DNA of 64,000 bases from Flavobacterium undicola (GTDB taxonomy: Bacteria > Bacteroidota > Bacteroidia > Flavobacteriales > Flavobacteriaceae). The position numbers and the translations under genes were made by a program. Position 1 is the stretch's first letter; every line of letters starts with the position of its first letter. The stretch is taken from contig NZ_JAAAPM020000011.1 in assembly GCF_009909155.2 (NCBI RefSeq), positions 1-64,000 on the forward strand, in the 5' to 3' direction. The notes under the pieces are model-generated. The model had not been told where the DNA came from. It made no database searches and saw nothing but the letters and a program-made list of their open reading frames with translations. Of the stretch, positions 1 through 9,103 are shown in pieces.

Positions 1-94
1 AAGCTTTGCAAGCTTCATCATTTGGCAATTCTTTTATAAAGTTTAGTATGCTTTGTCCTTCAAATACTTCCATAACGACTGTTTTTAAAGACAT
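1..94 (-). CDS. Transposase, IS1595/ISXO2-like, N-terminal fragment cut by window edge
   Basis: Reading leftward from an ATG at 92-94 gives an open frame to the window edge beginning MSLKTVVMEVFEGQSILNF and continuing with an acidic/Cys stretch (ELPNDEACKA). The pattern of a short phage-like Phe-Gly-Gln-Ser segment followed by a conserved Asp-Glu-x-Cys resembles the start of IS1595-family (ISXO2-like) transposases, whose N-terminal zinc-binding domain follows. Only about 31 codons are visible, so the family call is a resemblance. A second Met at codon 8 is an alternative start. The rest of the element lies outside the window and no inverted repeat is seen upstream. Confidence 0.4.
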   Translation of the reverse strand, partial: MSLKTVVMEVFEGQSILNFIKELPNDEACKA

Positions 95-238
95 AAAAAT
101 ACAGAAACTAAATGACTAACTCAAAAATTATTCATATTTTATAACTGAATTACTACACAAACAGTATTACAAATTATTTTATTAACAAATAAGTAATTTG
201 TAACCAAATAATTTTTAAGCATTTACAAACTAAACTTA

Positions 239-246
239 TACATTTG
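239..246 (+). promoter_or_regulatory. -7 promoter box upstream of the lipoprotein gene
   Basis: TACATTTG matches the Bacteroidota -7 consensus TAnnTTTG and lies 64 bases before the ATG at 311. No convincing -33 box is seen at normal spacing. Confidence 0.45.
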
Positions 247-310
247 CACCTTTATAATAAAACCTACATTGTAAAAATCTCAAAATATTTTATTAAGTAT
301 AATTTATCGC

Positions 311-1759
311 ATGAAGAAAGCATTACTTTTTTTTACATTTTGTTTTATTATTTCTTGTAGTCCAGAAGATTCAGATCCACTAAAAAACGATGAAACTTTG
401 CCTCCTGTAGAAACACCAACATCAACAACTGAAAGTGAAATGGACATTGCTTCTGTAGAAGAAAATTTTCCGGCAGGAAGTTTAAACAGCTATTTTTCAA
501 ATGCTTTAATTTCTGATAGATTCAATAATATTAACAGAGCCAATCCGATACAAATAACTGAGTTTGATGCTGTAAATAATCGAATAAAAACGAACTATCG
601 TAATTTAAACAATTTACTAATCAAAGCAAAAAACAATCAAAGTTGGTTTGTTACTCAAGATAGTGAGGCTGCTACAGTTGTTGAAATAAAAGACATCAAT
701 AATAATGATGGTTGGATTACATTAGGAAATACTTATCTGGGAACTTTAAACACTGCTATTGGTGCAACTGTAGAATTTTTTAATCCTTTTGTTAATTACG
801 AAATAATTAAAGACAAACCACTATTTGATTCTTATCCAACATCAGTAATTGAAGGAGAATTCAATTATATTCAACCAGGAGGTATATTTGAAAAATCGGA
901 TGGAACTTACATCTTATTAACCCCTATCGTATTTGGATCACATTATAAAAGAAGTATTTATTACGCCAGTAGTACTAACTTAGATGATTGGGTTTTTCAT
1001 AATAAAAAAATACTTAGTACAAATACAATTCCTTTTGCTAAAACAAATGGAAATGTATTTTCTACTGGAAATCCTCTTAAATTAGACAATGGCAACCTAC
1101 TCGTTTTATTAGGTGTAGAACAACCTAACAATAATTACACCTCAGCATACATGATAATGGATGAAAATTTAAATATCATTCAACAACCTAAAAAAATTAT
1201 GATTCCGCAATGGAATGAATCAGATAAAAATAGTTTTCCCTTATCAATAACCAAATTTAATAATCAATACCGACTATTATTACATAAAAGAAGTCAAGGT
1301 TTTATTGATAGAGAAATACATGAAATCATTTTTTCGAATTTATCTGATGCTTTAGATTTAAATAAAGGCATAATTTCTTCTAAAATAATCCATAAAGGTA
1401 GATTAAGCGAGGGGTATTTAAAAGGGAAAGCCGATAATGCTACATATGTAACTTTCAAATCAAAATTGTACATCATAATTGGTAGTGAAGAAGTACCATC
1501 TAACTATTTAACTTCCAATAATAGAGAATATGGTTTAATGCGTTTGCACAATGAAAAATGGTTCCATGATAGCCGAAGTCCGCTAATAGTTAATCCTGTT
1601 CAACTTCAAAATAAATACCCCATTTATAATTGGGCTTGGGATCATTTAGGTGGATTTATCTCTCCTATTATTAAAAACAATACTATGTATCTTTTTATGG
1701 CATTTGGAACAGATGACCCTGATTACTATATTTCAGGAATTAAAATACCTTTAAACTAA
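311..1759 (+). CDS. Secreted lipoprotein with beta-propeller-like repeats
   Basis: A 482-residue protein with a type II signal peptide: a hydrophobic stretch ends in FIISC, so Cys16 would be lipidated. It is followed by a Ser/Asp/Glu-rich tether, which in Flavobacterium often goes with export to the outer face of the outer membrane. The body has repeated segments with aromatic, Asp and Trp residues (for example the region around residues 190-230 and the C-terminal block with Tyr-Asn-Trp-Ala-Trp-Asp), resembling blades of five-bladed propeller glycosidase-type folds. No catalytic triad can be assigned, so the function is unknown. It appears monocistronic, with its own -7 box. Confidence 0.6.
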   Translation: MKKALLFFTFCFIISCSPEDSDPLKNDETLPPVETPTSTTESEMDIASVEENFPAGSLNSYFSNALISDRFNNINRANPIQITEFDAVNNRIKTNYRNLNNLLIKAKNNQSWFVTQDSEAATVVEIKDINNNDGWITLGNTYLGTLNTAIGATVEFFNPFVNYEIIKDKPLFDSYPTSVIEGEFNYIQPGGIFEKSDGTYILLTPIVFGSHYKRSIYYASSTNLDDWVFHNKKILSTNTIPFAKTNGNVFSTGNPLKLDNGNLLVLLGVEQPNNNYTSAYMIMDENLNIIQQPKKIMIPQWNESDKNSFPLSITKFNNQYRLLLHKRSQGFIDREIHEIIFSNLSDALDLNKGIISSKIIHKGRLSEGYLKGKADNATYVTFKSKLYIIIGSEEVPSNYLTSNNREYGLMRLHNEKWFHDSRSPLIVNPVQLQNKYPIYNWAWDHLGGFISPIIKNNTMYLFMAFGTDDPDYYISGIKIPLN

Positions 1760-1998
1760 TTATTAGTCAGCCTTTTTTCTGTTTTTTACTCGTTATTGTA
1801 TTCAAAAAGAACAAATTGTTTTTCAATAATCAATTAGTGTTTTCTAAAAATAAAACTCTTCAATAGTCTTATTTTCAATTAAAATTTGAGTAAATTTATA
1901 ACAAGAAGATAAATCATCTTCATCATTTTGTCTTAAGATTTTCCATAGGGAATTCTATAATAGCACTAACGGAATAGTAATTCAAAAAACAATTCAAC

Positions 1999-2898
1999 AT
2001 GGCATTTATAGACTATTATAAAGTATTAGAAATAGACAAAAAAGCATCGGATGCCGAAATAAAAAAGGCTTACCGAAAATTAGCGCGTAAGTTCCATCCT
2101 GATGTTAATCCGAACGATAAAGAAGCGGAGAAAAAATTCAAAGAAATCAACGAAGCCAATGAAGTACTTGGCAATACCGAAAACAGAAAAAAATATGATG
2201 CTTATGGCGAAAACTGGAAACACATAGCCGAATATGAAAAAGCCAATCAGGGTCAACCCTATTACAATCAAAGCCAGCCTCATGAAGATTTTACCTCTTA
2301 CGGAAGAGATGCTGATGATTATTCTGACTTTTTTGAATCTCTCTTTGGAAACAGCAGTCGAAGTCGCGGTAAAAGACATCAATACAAAGGAGCCGATTTT
2401 ACCACCGAATTAAATTTAGATTTACAGGAAGTCTACACCACTCACAAGCGCACGGTTAATATCAACGGACACAATATTCGCTTTACCATTCCTGCAGGAG
2501 TAGAAAATGGTCAAACTATTAAAATAACCGGACATGGAGGTGAAGGAATGGGCGGAGGCCCTAAAGGCGACTTGTACATTACTTTCACCATAAATAATCA
2601 TTCTGATTTTAAGAGAGACAAGGATAATTTATACACTAATGTTACAATCGATTTATACAAAGCCGTTTTAGGAGGCGAAATTACGGTACCCACTTTTGAT
2701 GGTAAAGTAAAACTAAAAATAGCTCCCGGAACGCAAAATGGGACTAAGGTAAAACTCAAAGGAAAAGGATTTCCTGTTTACAAAAAAGAAGGTCATTTTG
2801 GCGATTTATACATTACTTTTCAAATAAACATTCCAACTCATCTCTCTAGTAAAGAACTAGAATTATTTACTGAACTATCTAAATTAAAAACATCATGA
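1999..2898 (+). CDS. cbpA: DnaJ-class co-chaperone CbpA-like
   Basis: A 299-residue J-domain protein. Residues 1-70 form the J domain with the HPD motif at 33-35, needed to stimulate the DnaK ATPase. A Gly/Phe-containing linker follows, then two substrate-binding beta domains (about 130-290). The Cys-rich zinc finger of classical DnaJ is absent, which makes this a CbpA/class B J-protein. The stop overlaps the next gene by four bases (ATGA), indicating translational coupling with the CbpM-like modulator. The role is cytoplasmic protein folding, probably in stationary phase or stress by analogy with E. coli CbpA. Confidence 0.88.
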   Translation: MAFIDYYKVLEIDKKASDAEIKKAYRKLARKFHPDVNPNDKEAEKKFKEINEANEVLGNTENRKKYDAYGENWKHIAEYEKANQGQPYYNQSQPHEDFTSYGRDADDYSDFFESLFGNSSRSRGKRHQYKGADFTTELNLDLQEVYTTHKRTVNINGHNIRFTIPAGVENGQTIKITGHGGEGMGGGPKGDLYITFTINNHSDFKRDKDNLYTNVTIDLYKAVLGGEITVPTFDGKVKLKIAPGTQNGTKVKLKGKGFPVYKKEGHFGDLYITFQINIPTHLSSKELELFTELSKLKTS

Positions 2899-3188
2899 GT
2901 ACCGAAAATTTCATCCCTATAGATACGCTATGCCAACATTACAAACTTGAAATTAGTTTTTTTAATAATCTCAATGAAAATGGGCTTGTCGATATTGAGC
3001 TTGTTGATAACGTTCAATACATCCATAAAGATTCTATTTATGAAATTGAAAAAATAGTACGCATGCACAAAGAACTGGATGTCAATATTGAAGGAATTGA
3101 TATTGTTCTTAATTTACTTCAAAAAATTGACGCCTTACAAACAGAATTACACAATGTTAGAAACCGTTTATTGTTATACGAAAACTAA
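2895..3188 (+). CDS. cbpM: Chaperone modulator CbpM-like (MerR-type helical domain)
   Basis: A 97-residue protein starting inside the last codons of cbpA. Its N-terminal half looks like a MerR-type DNA-binding fold (IDTLCQHYKLEISFF, then a hydrophobic NENGLVDIE segment). The C-terminal half is a predicted coiled coil ending near the stop. In E. coli, CbpM binds the J domain of CbpA and inhibits it. The size, order and overlap match that pair. The assignment rests mostly on context plus fold-like pattern. Confidence 0.75.
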   Translation: MSTENFIPIDTLCQHYKLEISFFNNLNENGLVDIELVDNVQYIHKDSIYEIEKIVRMHKELDVNIEGIDIVLNLLQKIDALQTELHNVRNRLLLYEN

Positions 3189-3294
3189 ATTGATCTTAAT
3201 AAATCAATTAAGCTAAAAAACCAAAAAAAGCAGGAAAGCTAAATCGATTATTTTTTATATTTTGGCATCCAATTAAAAAATAATCAAACAGCTA

Positions 3295-6018
3295 TTGATG
3301 AAACAAACAATACAATCTTTAATTTTAGTAGTCTTTCTTTTTTCGTCTATTATAATTACTGCTGCAAACCCAAATGCTCCTTTTAATTTAAGAAGTTTTG
3401 ACAAACAAAATCCTATTGGAACAAACGACAAACCTTATTTTGGATGGTATCTAAGCGATCCCGATGCTAACGAAATACAGTCGGCTTACCAAATCATTAT
3501 TTCTTCAAGTCTGGCTAATTTAAAAGCAAACAAAGCTGATATCTGGGATAGCAAAAAGATCAATTCCAGAAAACAAAATTATATTTACTTAGATGGCGTT
3601 ACTCTTAAAGCCGCAACTACATATTATTGGAAAGTGCGTTGCTGGGATAAAGATGGAAATGCGAGTTCCTATTCGGCTGCTGCAAATTTCACCACAGGTT
3701 TTTTAAGCAACAAAGATTGGGCATCGGCGCAATGGATTAAAAGAGATTCTAAAGACAACGACGATTACACCTATTTTAGAAAAAAAGCCAATCTTCCTAA
3801 CAAGAGCATCAAAAAAGCAATTGCATACATTTCGGCCTGTCACAGTTATGAATTATATGTTAACGGACAATTTGTTGGAAAAGGATTCAACAATCATTAT
3901 CCGCAATACAGCTATTATAATGCCTGGGATGTTACTACTTTACTAAATAAAAACACTGAAAATCTATTAGGCTGTCTGACCCACTGGTATGGTGGTGGTC
4001 AAGGTCGCGTTACAGGGAGTCGCGGCATGATTCTAAAAACGATTATCGAATATACTGATGGTACTCAAACTATTATTGGTACAGATAAATCCTGGAAACA
4101 AACACAAGCTTCACAATGGCTTTTAGGTCAACCTCAACGCAATGGTGAAGGTGTAGGTAGAATCGAATCTGTTGATAGTCGAAAAGCTATCGCTAATTGG
4201 AACAAGGCAAATTTAAACGATTCGAATTGGAAAAACGCCACCGAAATTGGCTCCCAGCCTACCGCTCCTTGGACTGGAACTTTACAATCTGATTTAACTC
4301 GAGTAATCGAAAAAGAAATCAAACCTAAAAGCATCCAGAATTTAGGAAATGGTAAATTTGTTATTGATTTGGGCAAAATATATGCCGGTAGTTTTAAAAT
4401 CAATTTTAACGAACGTATTGCCGGAGATACTATTAAAATGCTTGGCGGATATACTTTAAACAATGACGGAACTGTTTCATCAAAAATGAATCAATCTACC
4501 AATCTAAGCTTTAAATACATCCCAAATGGGAATAATTCTGTTTTCAATCCTTATGTTTATTTCGGGATGCGTTATCTACAAGTGGAGAATGCTCCGAACG
4601 ATTTGAATCAAAATAATGTGAGTTTTATTAGTCGCCATTTCGAATTAGATCCTTCTCGCTCTTCATTCGAAACATCAAATGACATGCTAAACAAAACCTG
4701 GGAATTGATGGCGCATACACTAATTCTGGGCGCACAAGAAGACTTTGTTGATACACCTACAAGAGAAAAAGGTGCTTTTTTATTGGATAGTTGGTCGCAG
4801 GCAGTTCCTTGCATGAGCGTAATGTACGATCGAACGATGAATATGCGTGTCTTGAACGAATTTTTACAATCTCAAGATCAATACTGGCCTGATGGACGAA
4901 TCAATGCCGTATATCCAAACGTTGATGGTGGAAGAGATATTCCTGATTTCACCCAATCTTATCTACTTTGGGTTTGGGATTATTACACCCAAACTGGGAA
5001 TATCGAATTTCTAAAATCCAATTATTCGCGTTTGAAAAAAATTGCCGATTACGTTGACTCTTATAAAAACTCCAGTACTGGATTAATTCATCAATTAAAA
5101 GGCGGAAAAGGGCCTTATGAATTTGGAATCATCGATTGGCCTCCTACAATGCGTTATGGTTACGACACAGCTGTTGATTCCAGAACGGTTATTGATGCTT
5201 ATGCTTTTGAAGATTTTAATATTATTTCAAAAATTGCAGCAGTTTTAGGCAATACCGTCGACAAAGCACTTTATGCAGACAAAGCCGACGCCATCAAAAA
5301 AGCGATCAATATGCATCTTATTAACCAAGACGGTGTGTATATTGATGGAATAAAAAACACTCAAAATGCGAGTACTCATGTTTCGCAACATGCTAATATT
5401 CTTCCTTTTGCATTAAATATTGTGCCCGAAGCCAACAAAAAACAAGTCATTGAGGAAATTAAAAAACAAAAAATGAGTATCGGAATGGTGTGCCTTCGCT
5501 GGTTGCCTGAATCACTTGGTTTAGCTGACGAAGGAAAACATCTGATTGATTTATACACCAATACCGAATGGGACGGATGGGCTAAAACTATTGCTCTGGG
5601 AGGTACTGCCACCTGGGAATCCTGGGATGCTAACACAACCAACCAAAGCATGTCTCATCCTTGGGGAACGGTAGGTTTATTGGCCATGCAAAACTACATC
5701 TTAGGAATAAAAGCCTTAGCTCCACAACATGAAAAAATTCAAATCAAACCATTATGGTTTGGCGATAAACTAACCTATGCCAAAGGAACTTATCCAACAG
5801 ACAAAGGCGATATCAAAGTGGACTGGAGTTATGAAAACAATAATTATCATTTAAAAATTAGCGTTCCTGCTAACTGCACCGCAAAAGTGTATGTGCCAAA
5901 ATGTGGAAAAACAGGAACAACAATTCGATTTGATAATAAAGAAGTAAGTGCTACCGAAGAAGGAAACTATCTTTATCTTGATACTATTGGATCGGGAGAA
6001 CATCATTTTGAGAGATAA
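3295..6018 (+). CDS. Secreted alpha-L-rhamnosidase, GH78 family
   Basis: A 907-residue protein with an N-terminal signal peptide (about residues 1-24). An Ig-like N-terminal region (about 30-135) contains the YYWKVRCWD pattern seen at the start of bacterial rhamnosidases. It is followed by the carbohydrate-binding jelly-roll and the (alpha/alpha)6 catalytic barrel. The DTPTREK motif places a probable acid Glu at 491, and TATWESWD places the probable base Glu at 775, followed by the family SHPWG. The enzyme would remove terminal alpha-L-rhamnose from plant or bacterial glycans in the periplasm or outside the cell. It is 44 bases upstream of a secreted esterase, a plausible partner for deacylating the same substrate. 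No SusC/SusD pair lies nearby. Confidence 0.88.
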   Translation: MMKQTIQSLILVVFLFSSIIITAANPNAPFNLRSFDKQNPIGTNDKPYFGWYLSDPDANEIQSAYQIIISSSLANLKANKADIWDSKKINSRKQNYIYLDGVTLKAATTYYWKVRCWDKDGNASSYSAAANFTTGFLSNKDWASAQWIKRDSKDNDDYTYFRKKANLPNKSIKKAIAYISACHSYELYVNGQFVGKGFNNHYPQYSYYNAWDVTTLLNKNTENLLGCLTHWYGGGQGRVTGSRGMILKTIIEYTDGTQTIIGTDKSWKQTQASQWLLGQPQRNGEGVGRIESVDSRKAIANWNKANLNDSNWKNATEIGSQPTAPWTGTLQSDLTRVIEKEIKPKSIQNLGNGKFVIDLGKIYAGSFKINFNERIAGDTIKMLGGYTLNNDGTVSSKMNQSTNLSFKYIPNGNNSVFNPYVYFGMRYLQVENAPNDLNQNNVSFISRHFELDPSRSSFETSNDMLNKTWELMAHTLILGAQEDFVDTPTREKGAFLLDSWSQAVPCMSVMYDRTMNMRVLNEFLQSQDQYWPDGRINAVYPNVDGGRDIPDFTQSYLLWVWDYYTQTGNIEFLKSNYSRLKKIADYVDSYKNSSTGLIHQLKGGKGPYEFGIIDWPPTMRYGYDTAVDSRTVIDAYAFEDFNIISKIAAVLGNTVDKALYADKADAIKKAINMHLINQDGVYIDGIKNTQNASTHVSQHANILPFALNIVPEANKKQVIEEIKKQKMSIGMVCLRWLPESLGLADEGKHLIDLYTNTEWDGWAKTIALGGTATWESWDANTTNQSMSHPWGTVGLLAMQNYILGIKALAPQHEKIQIKPLWFGDKLTYAKGTYPTDKGDIKVDWSYENNNYHLKISVPANCTAKVYVPKCGKTGTTIRFDNKEVSATEEGNYLYLDTIGSGEHHFER

Positions 6019-6062
6019 TTCATTTTCGAAAAAACACAAGAATTAAACCTAAAAATACAAAG

Positions 6063-7025
6063 ATGAAAGTCAAAGCACTTATTCTACTTTTTTTCTGTTT
6101 CAGTACAATGCAATCGCAAGATTTTATTCCTTTATGGCCTGCAGGCAAAATGCCTAACTCTAAAGGAATGAAATTAGAACATATAGAAGAAAGAGAGCGA
6201 ATTACTCAAGTTTCTCAACCCGGGATATATGCTTTTTTTACGTCAAAAGAAGAAAATAACGGAAGTGCCGTGTTAATTTGTCCTCCGGGTGGTTATGCTA
6301 AATTGACCTATACTATTGCCGGATTTCAGTTTGCAAAATGGCTAAATACCTTGGGAATCAATGCTTTTGTTTTGATACATCGCTTGCCAACTTCCCCTGA
6401 TTTAGTCGAAAGAGAAAAAGGTCCTATTCAAGATGCGCAAAGAGCCATGAAAATAATTCGTTCCAATGCAACCACTTGGGATATCAATACTTCCAAGATT
6501 GGTGTAATGGGAGCTTCGGCTGGTGGTCACTTAGCCACAACCCTGGGAACTCATTCCGAAGATTACTCGCTTATAAAAGATGGTTTAGATAGTTTTTCTT
6601 TCCAACCTAATTTTATGATTTTAATTTCGCCAGTCATAACCATGGGGAAATATGCACACAAAGGCAGTCTTGATAATTTTTTAGGCAATAAACCCACAGA
6701 GCAATTGATCGAATATTTTTCAAATGAAAAACACATTAGCGAAACCACTCCACCTACTTTTATCGTTTTGGCACAAAACGATCCCGTTGTAAATCCTATT
6801 AATAGTATTCTGTTTTATCAAGCCATGCTGGAACATAATATTTCAGGCAGTTTGCACGTTTTCCCTGAAGGCGGACATTCGATTGCGTTGAAAAATAATC
6901 CTAAATCGATTAATTTATGGACTACTTTATGCGAAGAATGGCTTACTGATTTAAGTATTTTGGACAAATCTAAAGCTGAAATTACTCCAAATAAAAACAA
7001 ATTTTTAAAAGTAAATCGTTTTTAA
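6063..7025 (+). CDS. Secreted alpha/beta-hydrolase, carbohydrate-esterase-like
   Basis: A 320-residue alpha/beta-hydrolase with a short signal peptide (cleavage likely after about residue 19). The nucleophile elbow GASAGGHLA gives Ser152. Asp240 in AQNDPVV and His272 in EGGHS complete a catalytic triad. The oxyanion-type motif CPPGGY lies near residue 74. This architecture is typical of BD-FAE-like acetyl or feruloyl esterases. It lies 44 bases downstream of the rhamnosidase gene on the same strand, so both likely act on a decorated rhamnose-containing glycan. The exact ester substrate cannot be read from the sequence. Confidence 0.8.
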   Translation: MKVKALILLFFCFSTMQSQDFIPLWPAGKMPNSKGMKLEHIEERERITQVSQPGIYAFFTSKEENNGSAVLICPPGGYAKLTYTIAGFQFAKWLNTLGINAFVLIHRLPTSPDLVEREKGPIQDAQRAMKIIRSNATTWDINTSKIGVMGASAGGHLATTLGTHSEDYSLIKDGLDSFSFQPNFMILISPVITMGKYAHKGSLDNFLGNKPTEQLIEYFSNEKHISETTPPTFIVLAQNDPVVNPINSILFYQAMLEHNISGSLHVFPEGGHSIALKNNPKSINLWTTLCEEWLTDLSILDKSKAEITPNKNKFLKVNRF

Positions 7026-7127
7026 TGTAAAAATAGCGAGTTTTTTTTCGCTTAAAAAACAACGCAAACACCAATAAAACAACACATTAAACTATTTTAT
7101 AAAAAATATTTAAAAAAACATTTAAAA

Positions 7128-7169
7128 TATTTGTATATACAAATAAAAAATATGTTACATTTGTACAAA
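7128..7169 (+). promoter_or_regulatory. marR promoter with two palindromic operator candidates
   Basis: An 18-bp perfect palindrome at 7128-7145 (core TTTGTATATACAAA) lies just upstream of a -7 box TACATTTG at 7156-7163. A second palindrome, TTTGTACAAA at 7160-7169, overlaps that box. The two share TTTGTA/TACAAA half-sites. The first MarR codon is at 7190. Autorepression by the MarR-family product is the obvious reading. Confidence 0.55.
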
Positions 7170-7189
7170 CAAACAAAACAAACATTGGA

Positions 7190-7645
7190 ATGAAAATTGA
7201 AGATGAAATAAAAAGTACGGTTGAATTAAATCTTTCTAAAAAAATTATTCTCAATATTATGTACACACAGAATATTTTGAGTGAAAAATTTAATGAAGTT
7301 TTAAAACCTTACGATTTATCAGGAGAGCAATACAATGTACTACGCATACTTAGAGGTCAAAAAGGAAATCCTGCCAATATGTGTGTTATCCAAGATCGGA
7401 TGATTGCTAAAACAAGCAACACCACTCGATTAGTAGACAAATTATTATTAAAGGAATTAGTAACACGTAACGTCTGTCCTGATAATAGAAGAAAAATAGA
7501 AGTGCTAATTACACAAAAAGGATTGGATGTTTTAAGCGAATTAGATCCTAAAGTAATTGAACACGAGAATGCCTTAACCAGCAATTTAAACGCTGAAGAA
7601 TTAGAACAATTAAATAGTTTATTAGAAAAATATAGAAATCAATAA
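7190..7645 (+). CDS. MarR-family transcriptional regulator
   Basis: A 151-residue winged-helix protein. Its central region (about 45-115) carries the MarR helix-turn-helix followed by a wing with the family's Asp-x-Arg motif (CPDNRRKIEVLIT). N- and C-terminal helices would form the dimer interface. Such regulators usually repress a neighbouring operon until a phenolic or oxidative ligand binds. Here the neighbours 13 bases downstream are a nitroreductase and then YceI, fitting a redox or xenobiotic response. Two palindromes in its own promoter are likely operators. Confidence 0.85.
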   Translation: MKIEDEIKSTVELNLSKKIILNIMYTQNILSEKFNEVLKPYDLSGEQYNVLRILRGQKGNPANMCVIQDRMIAKTSNTTRLVDKLLLKELVTRNVCPDNRRKIEVLITQKGLDVLSELDPKVIEHENALTSNLNAEELEQLNSLLEKYRNQ

Positions 7646-7658
7646 TAAAAATACGATC

Positions 7659-8291
7659 ATGATTAAATTTTTAGAAAATCAAAACTGGAGATATGCAACA
7701 AAGAAATTTGATGCTACAAAAAAAATATCAAGCGAAGACTTAAACATATTAAAAGAAGCCATCCGCTTGAGTTCTTCTTCTTATGGATTACAACCTTACA
7801 AAGTAATCATAGTGGAGAATCCTGAATTAAGAGCAAAAATTCAGCCTGCTGCTTGGGGACAATCGCAAATAGTTGAAGCTTCTCACCTTATTGTTTTTGC
7901 AAATGAAACGCAATTAGAAGAAGAAGACATTGACAATTACATCACCAACATTAGTGCAACAAGAGGGATTCCTGTTGATTCATTAGCTGGATATGCCGAT
8001 TTTATGAAATCAAAAATTCTAACACTTCCTCAAGACTCTAAAAACATTTGGACAGCTAAACAAACTTATTTAGCCTTAGGGAATTTGTTGAACGCAGCTG
8101 CCGAATTAAAAATTGACGTTACTCCTATGGAAGGATTTGTTCCAGAACAAGTAAACGAAATTTTAGGATTAGAAAAACTGGGATTGAACACTTCGCTTAT
8201 TGCAACACTAGGTTACAGACACGAAGAAGACGCAACCCAACATTATAAAAAAGTTAGAAAATCACACGAAGAATTATTTATCACTCTTTAA
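7659..8291 (+). CDS. NAD(P)H-dependent nitroreductase-family oxidoreductase (FMN)
   Basis: A 210-residue protein of the NfsB/NfnB-like nitroreductase family. The N-terminal RYATKKFD motif, the SSSSYGLQPYKVIIV segment that lines the FMN site, and the C-terminal GYRHEED loop are family hallmarks. It would act as a cytoplasmic FMN homodimer reducing quinones or nitroaromatics with NAD(P)H. It starts 13 bases after marR and is followed after 28 bases by yceI, so the three probably form one transcript ending at the hairpin near 8911. Confidence 0.85.
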   Translation: MIKFLENQNWRYATKKFDATKKISSEDLNILKEAIRLSSSSYGLQPYKVIIVENPELRAKIQPAAWGQSQIVEASHLIVFANETQLEEEDIDNYITNISATRGIPVDSLAGYADFMKSKILTLPQDSKNIWTAKQTYLALGNLLNAAAELKIDVTPMEGFVPEQVNEILGLEKLGLNTSLIATLGYRHEEDATQHYKKVRKSHEELFITL

Positions 8292-8319
8292 TTATTAATA
8301 AAAATCAAATTTAAAAAAA

Positions 8320-8886
8320 ATGAAAAATTTAAAAACAATTGCAATAGCATTATTCGTAGCAGCAGCTAGTATTTCAGTAAACGCACAAACTAAAAAAATT
8401 GACGCAAAAGCATCTTCTATCAAATGGGTAGGTAAAAAAGTAACTGGAGAGCACTCTGGAACTGTAAACTTCAAAGACGGAGCTGTAGTATTAAAAGGAA
8501 AAAAATTAGTTGGTGGTACTTTTACTGTTGACATGACTTCTCTAACATCTACTGATTTAACTGGAGAATACCAAGGAAAATTGAATGGTCACTTGAAAGC
8601 TGACGATTTCTTTGGAACTGATAAATTCCCAACAGCTACTTTGGTAATCAAAAAAATAGGTACAAAAGCTAAGAATGTTTACACTGCAACTGCTGATTTA
8701 ACTATCAAAGGTATCACTAAACCAATTAATTTTGATCTTGCTGTAAAAGGAAACACTGCTACAACTGCATTTAAAGTAGACAGAACTAAATATGATATTA
8801 AATACGGTTCAGGAAACTTCTTCCAAGGTTTAGGAGACAAAACTATCAATGACGAATTTGAATTAGCTGTTGCTTTGAAATTCTAA
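8320..8886 (+). CDS. YceI-family secreted protein, copy 1
   Basis: A 188-residue protein with a signal peptide (cleavage around AQT, residues 22-24) and a YceI lipocalin-like barrel (about 25-188), starting with SSIKWVGKKVTGEHSGTV and ending with NDEFELAVALKF. YceI proteins bind polyprenyl-type lipids in an elongated barrel and are exported to the periplasm; their physiological role is unclear. It shares the marR-nitroreductase transcript. A near-identical piece of its 3' end recurs at 10403-10471, and a diverged full copy is at 10669. Confidence 0.87.
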   Translation: MKNLKTIAIALFVAAASISVNAQTKKIDAKASSIKWVGKKVTGEHSGTVNFKDGAVVLKGKKLVGGTFTVDMTSLTSTDLTGEYQGKLNGHLKADDFFGTDKFPTATLVIKKIGTKAKNVYTATADLTIKGITKPINFDLAVKGNTATTAFKVDRTKYDIKYGSGNFFQGLGDKTINDEFELAVALKF

Positions 8887-8910
8887 GGAAATAATAACTC
8901 CATACATCTA

Positions 8911-8946
8911 AAGCTCGATAGTAATTACACTATCGAGCTTTTTTTA
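8911..8946 (+). terminator. Rho-independent terminator after yceI
   Basis: A perfect 12-bp stem (8911-8922 with 8929-8940) with a 6-base loop is followed by a T run. It closes the marR-nitroreductase-yceI unit. Confidence 0.9.
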
Positions 8947-9040
8947 TATAAAAAATAAAGAATACAAAAATTAATAAATTCCCTACCCAAATATAACAAT
9001 CTAGTAACGGTACTTGTTTATTGACTTAACACTTCAGCTA

Positions 9041-9048
9041 TAAATTTG
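9041..9048 (+). promoter_or_regulatory. Promoter of the beta-helix gene
   Basis: TAAATTTG at 9041-9048 matches the -7 consensus TAnnTTTG, with TTG at 9021-9023 at 17-base spacing as a -33 element. The ATG is at 9104. Confidence 0.5.
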
Positions 9049-9103
9049 TTTTTTAAAGCAACCTCCAAATCTATTCTATAATAGCTTAACAAAAACAACG
9101 ATT

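Noticed and set aside
2080..2382. Minus-strand ORF of 100 residues inside the cbpA-like gene
   Set aside because: Opposite strand of a clear J-domain gene. The Phe/Ile-rich translation is a shadow of the AT-rich coding sequence.
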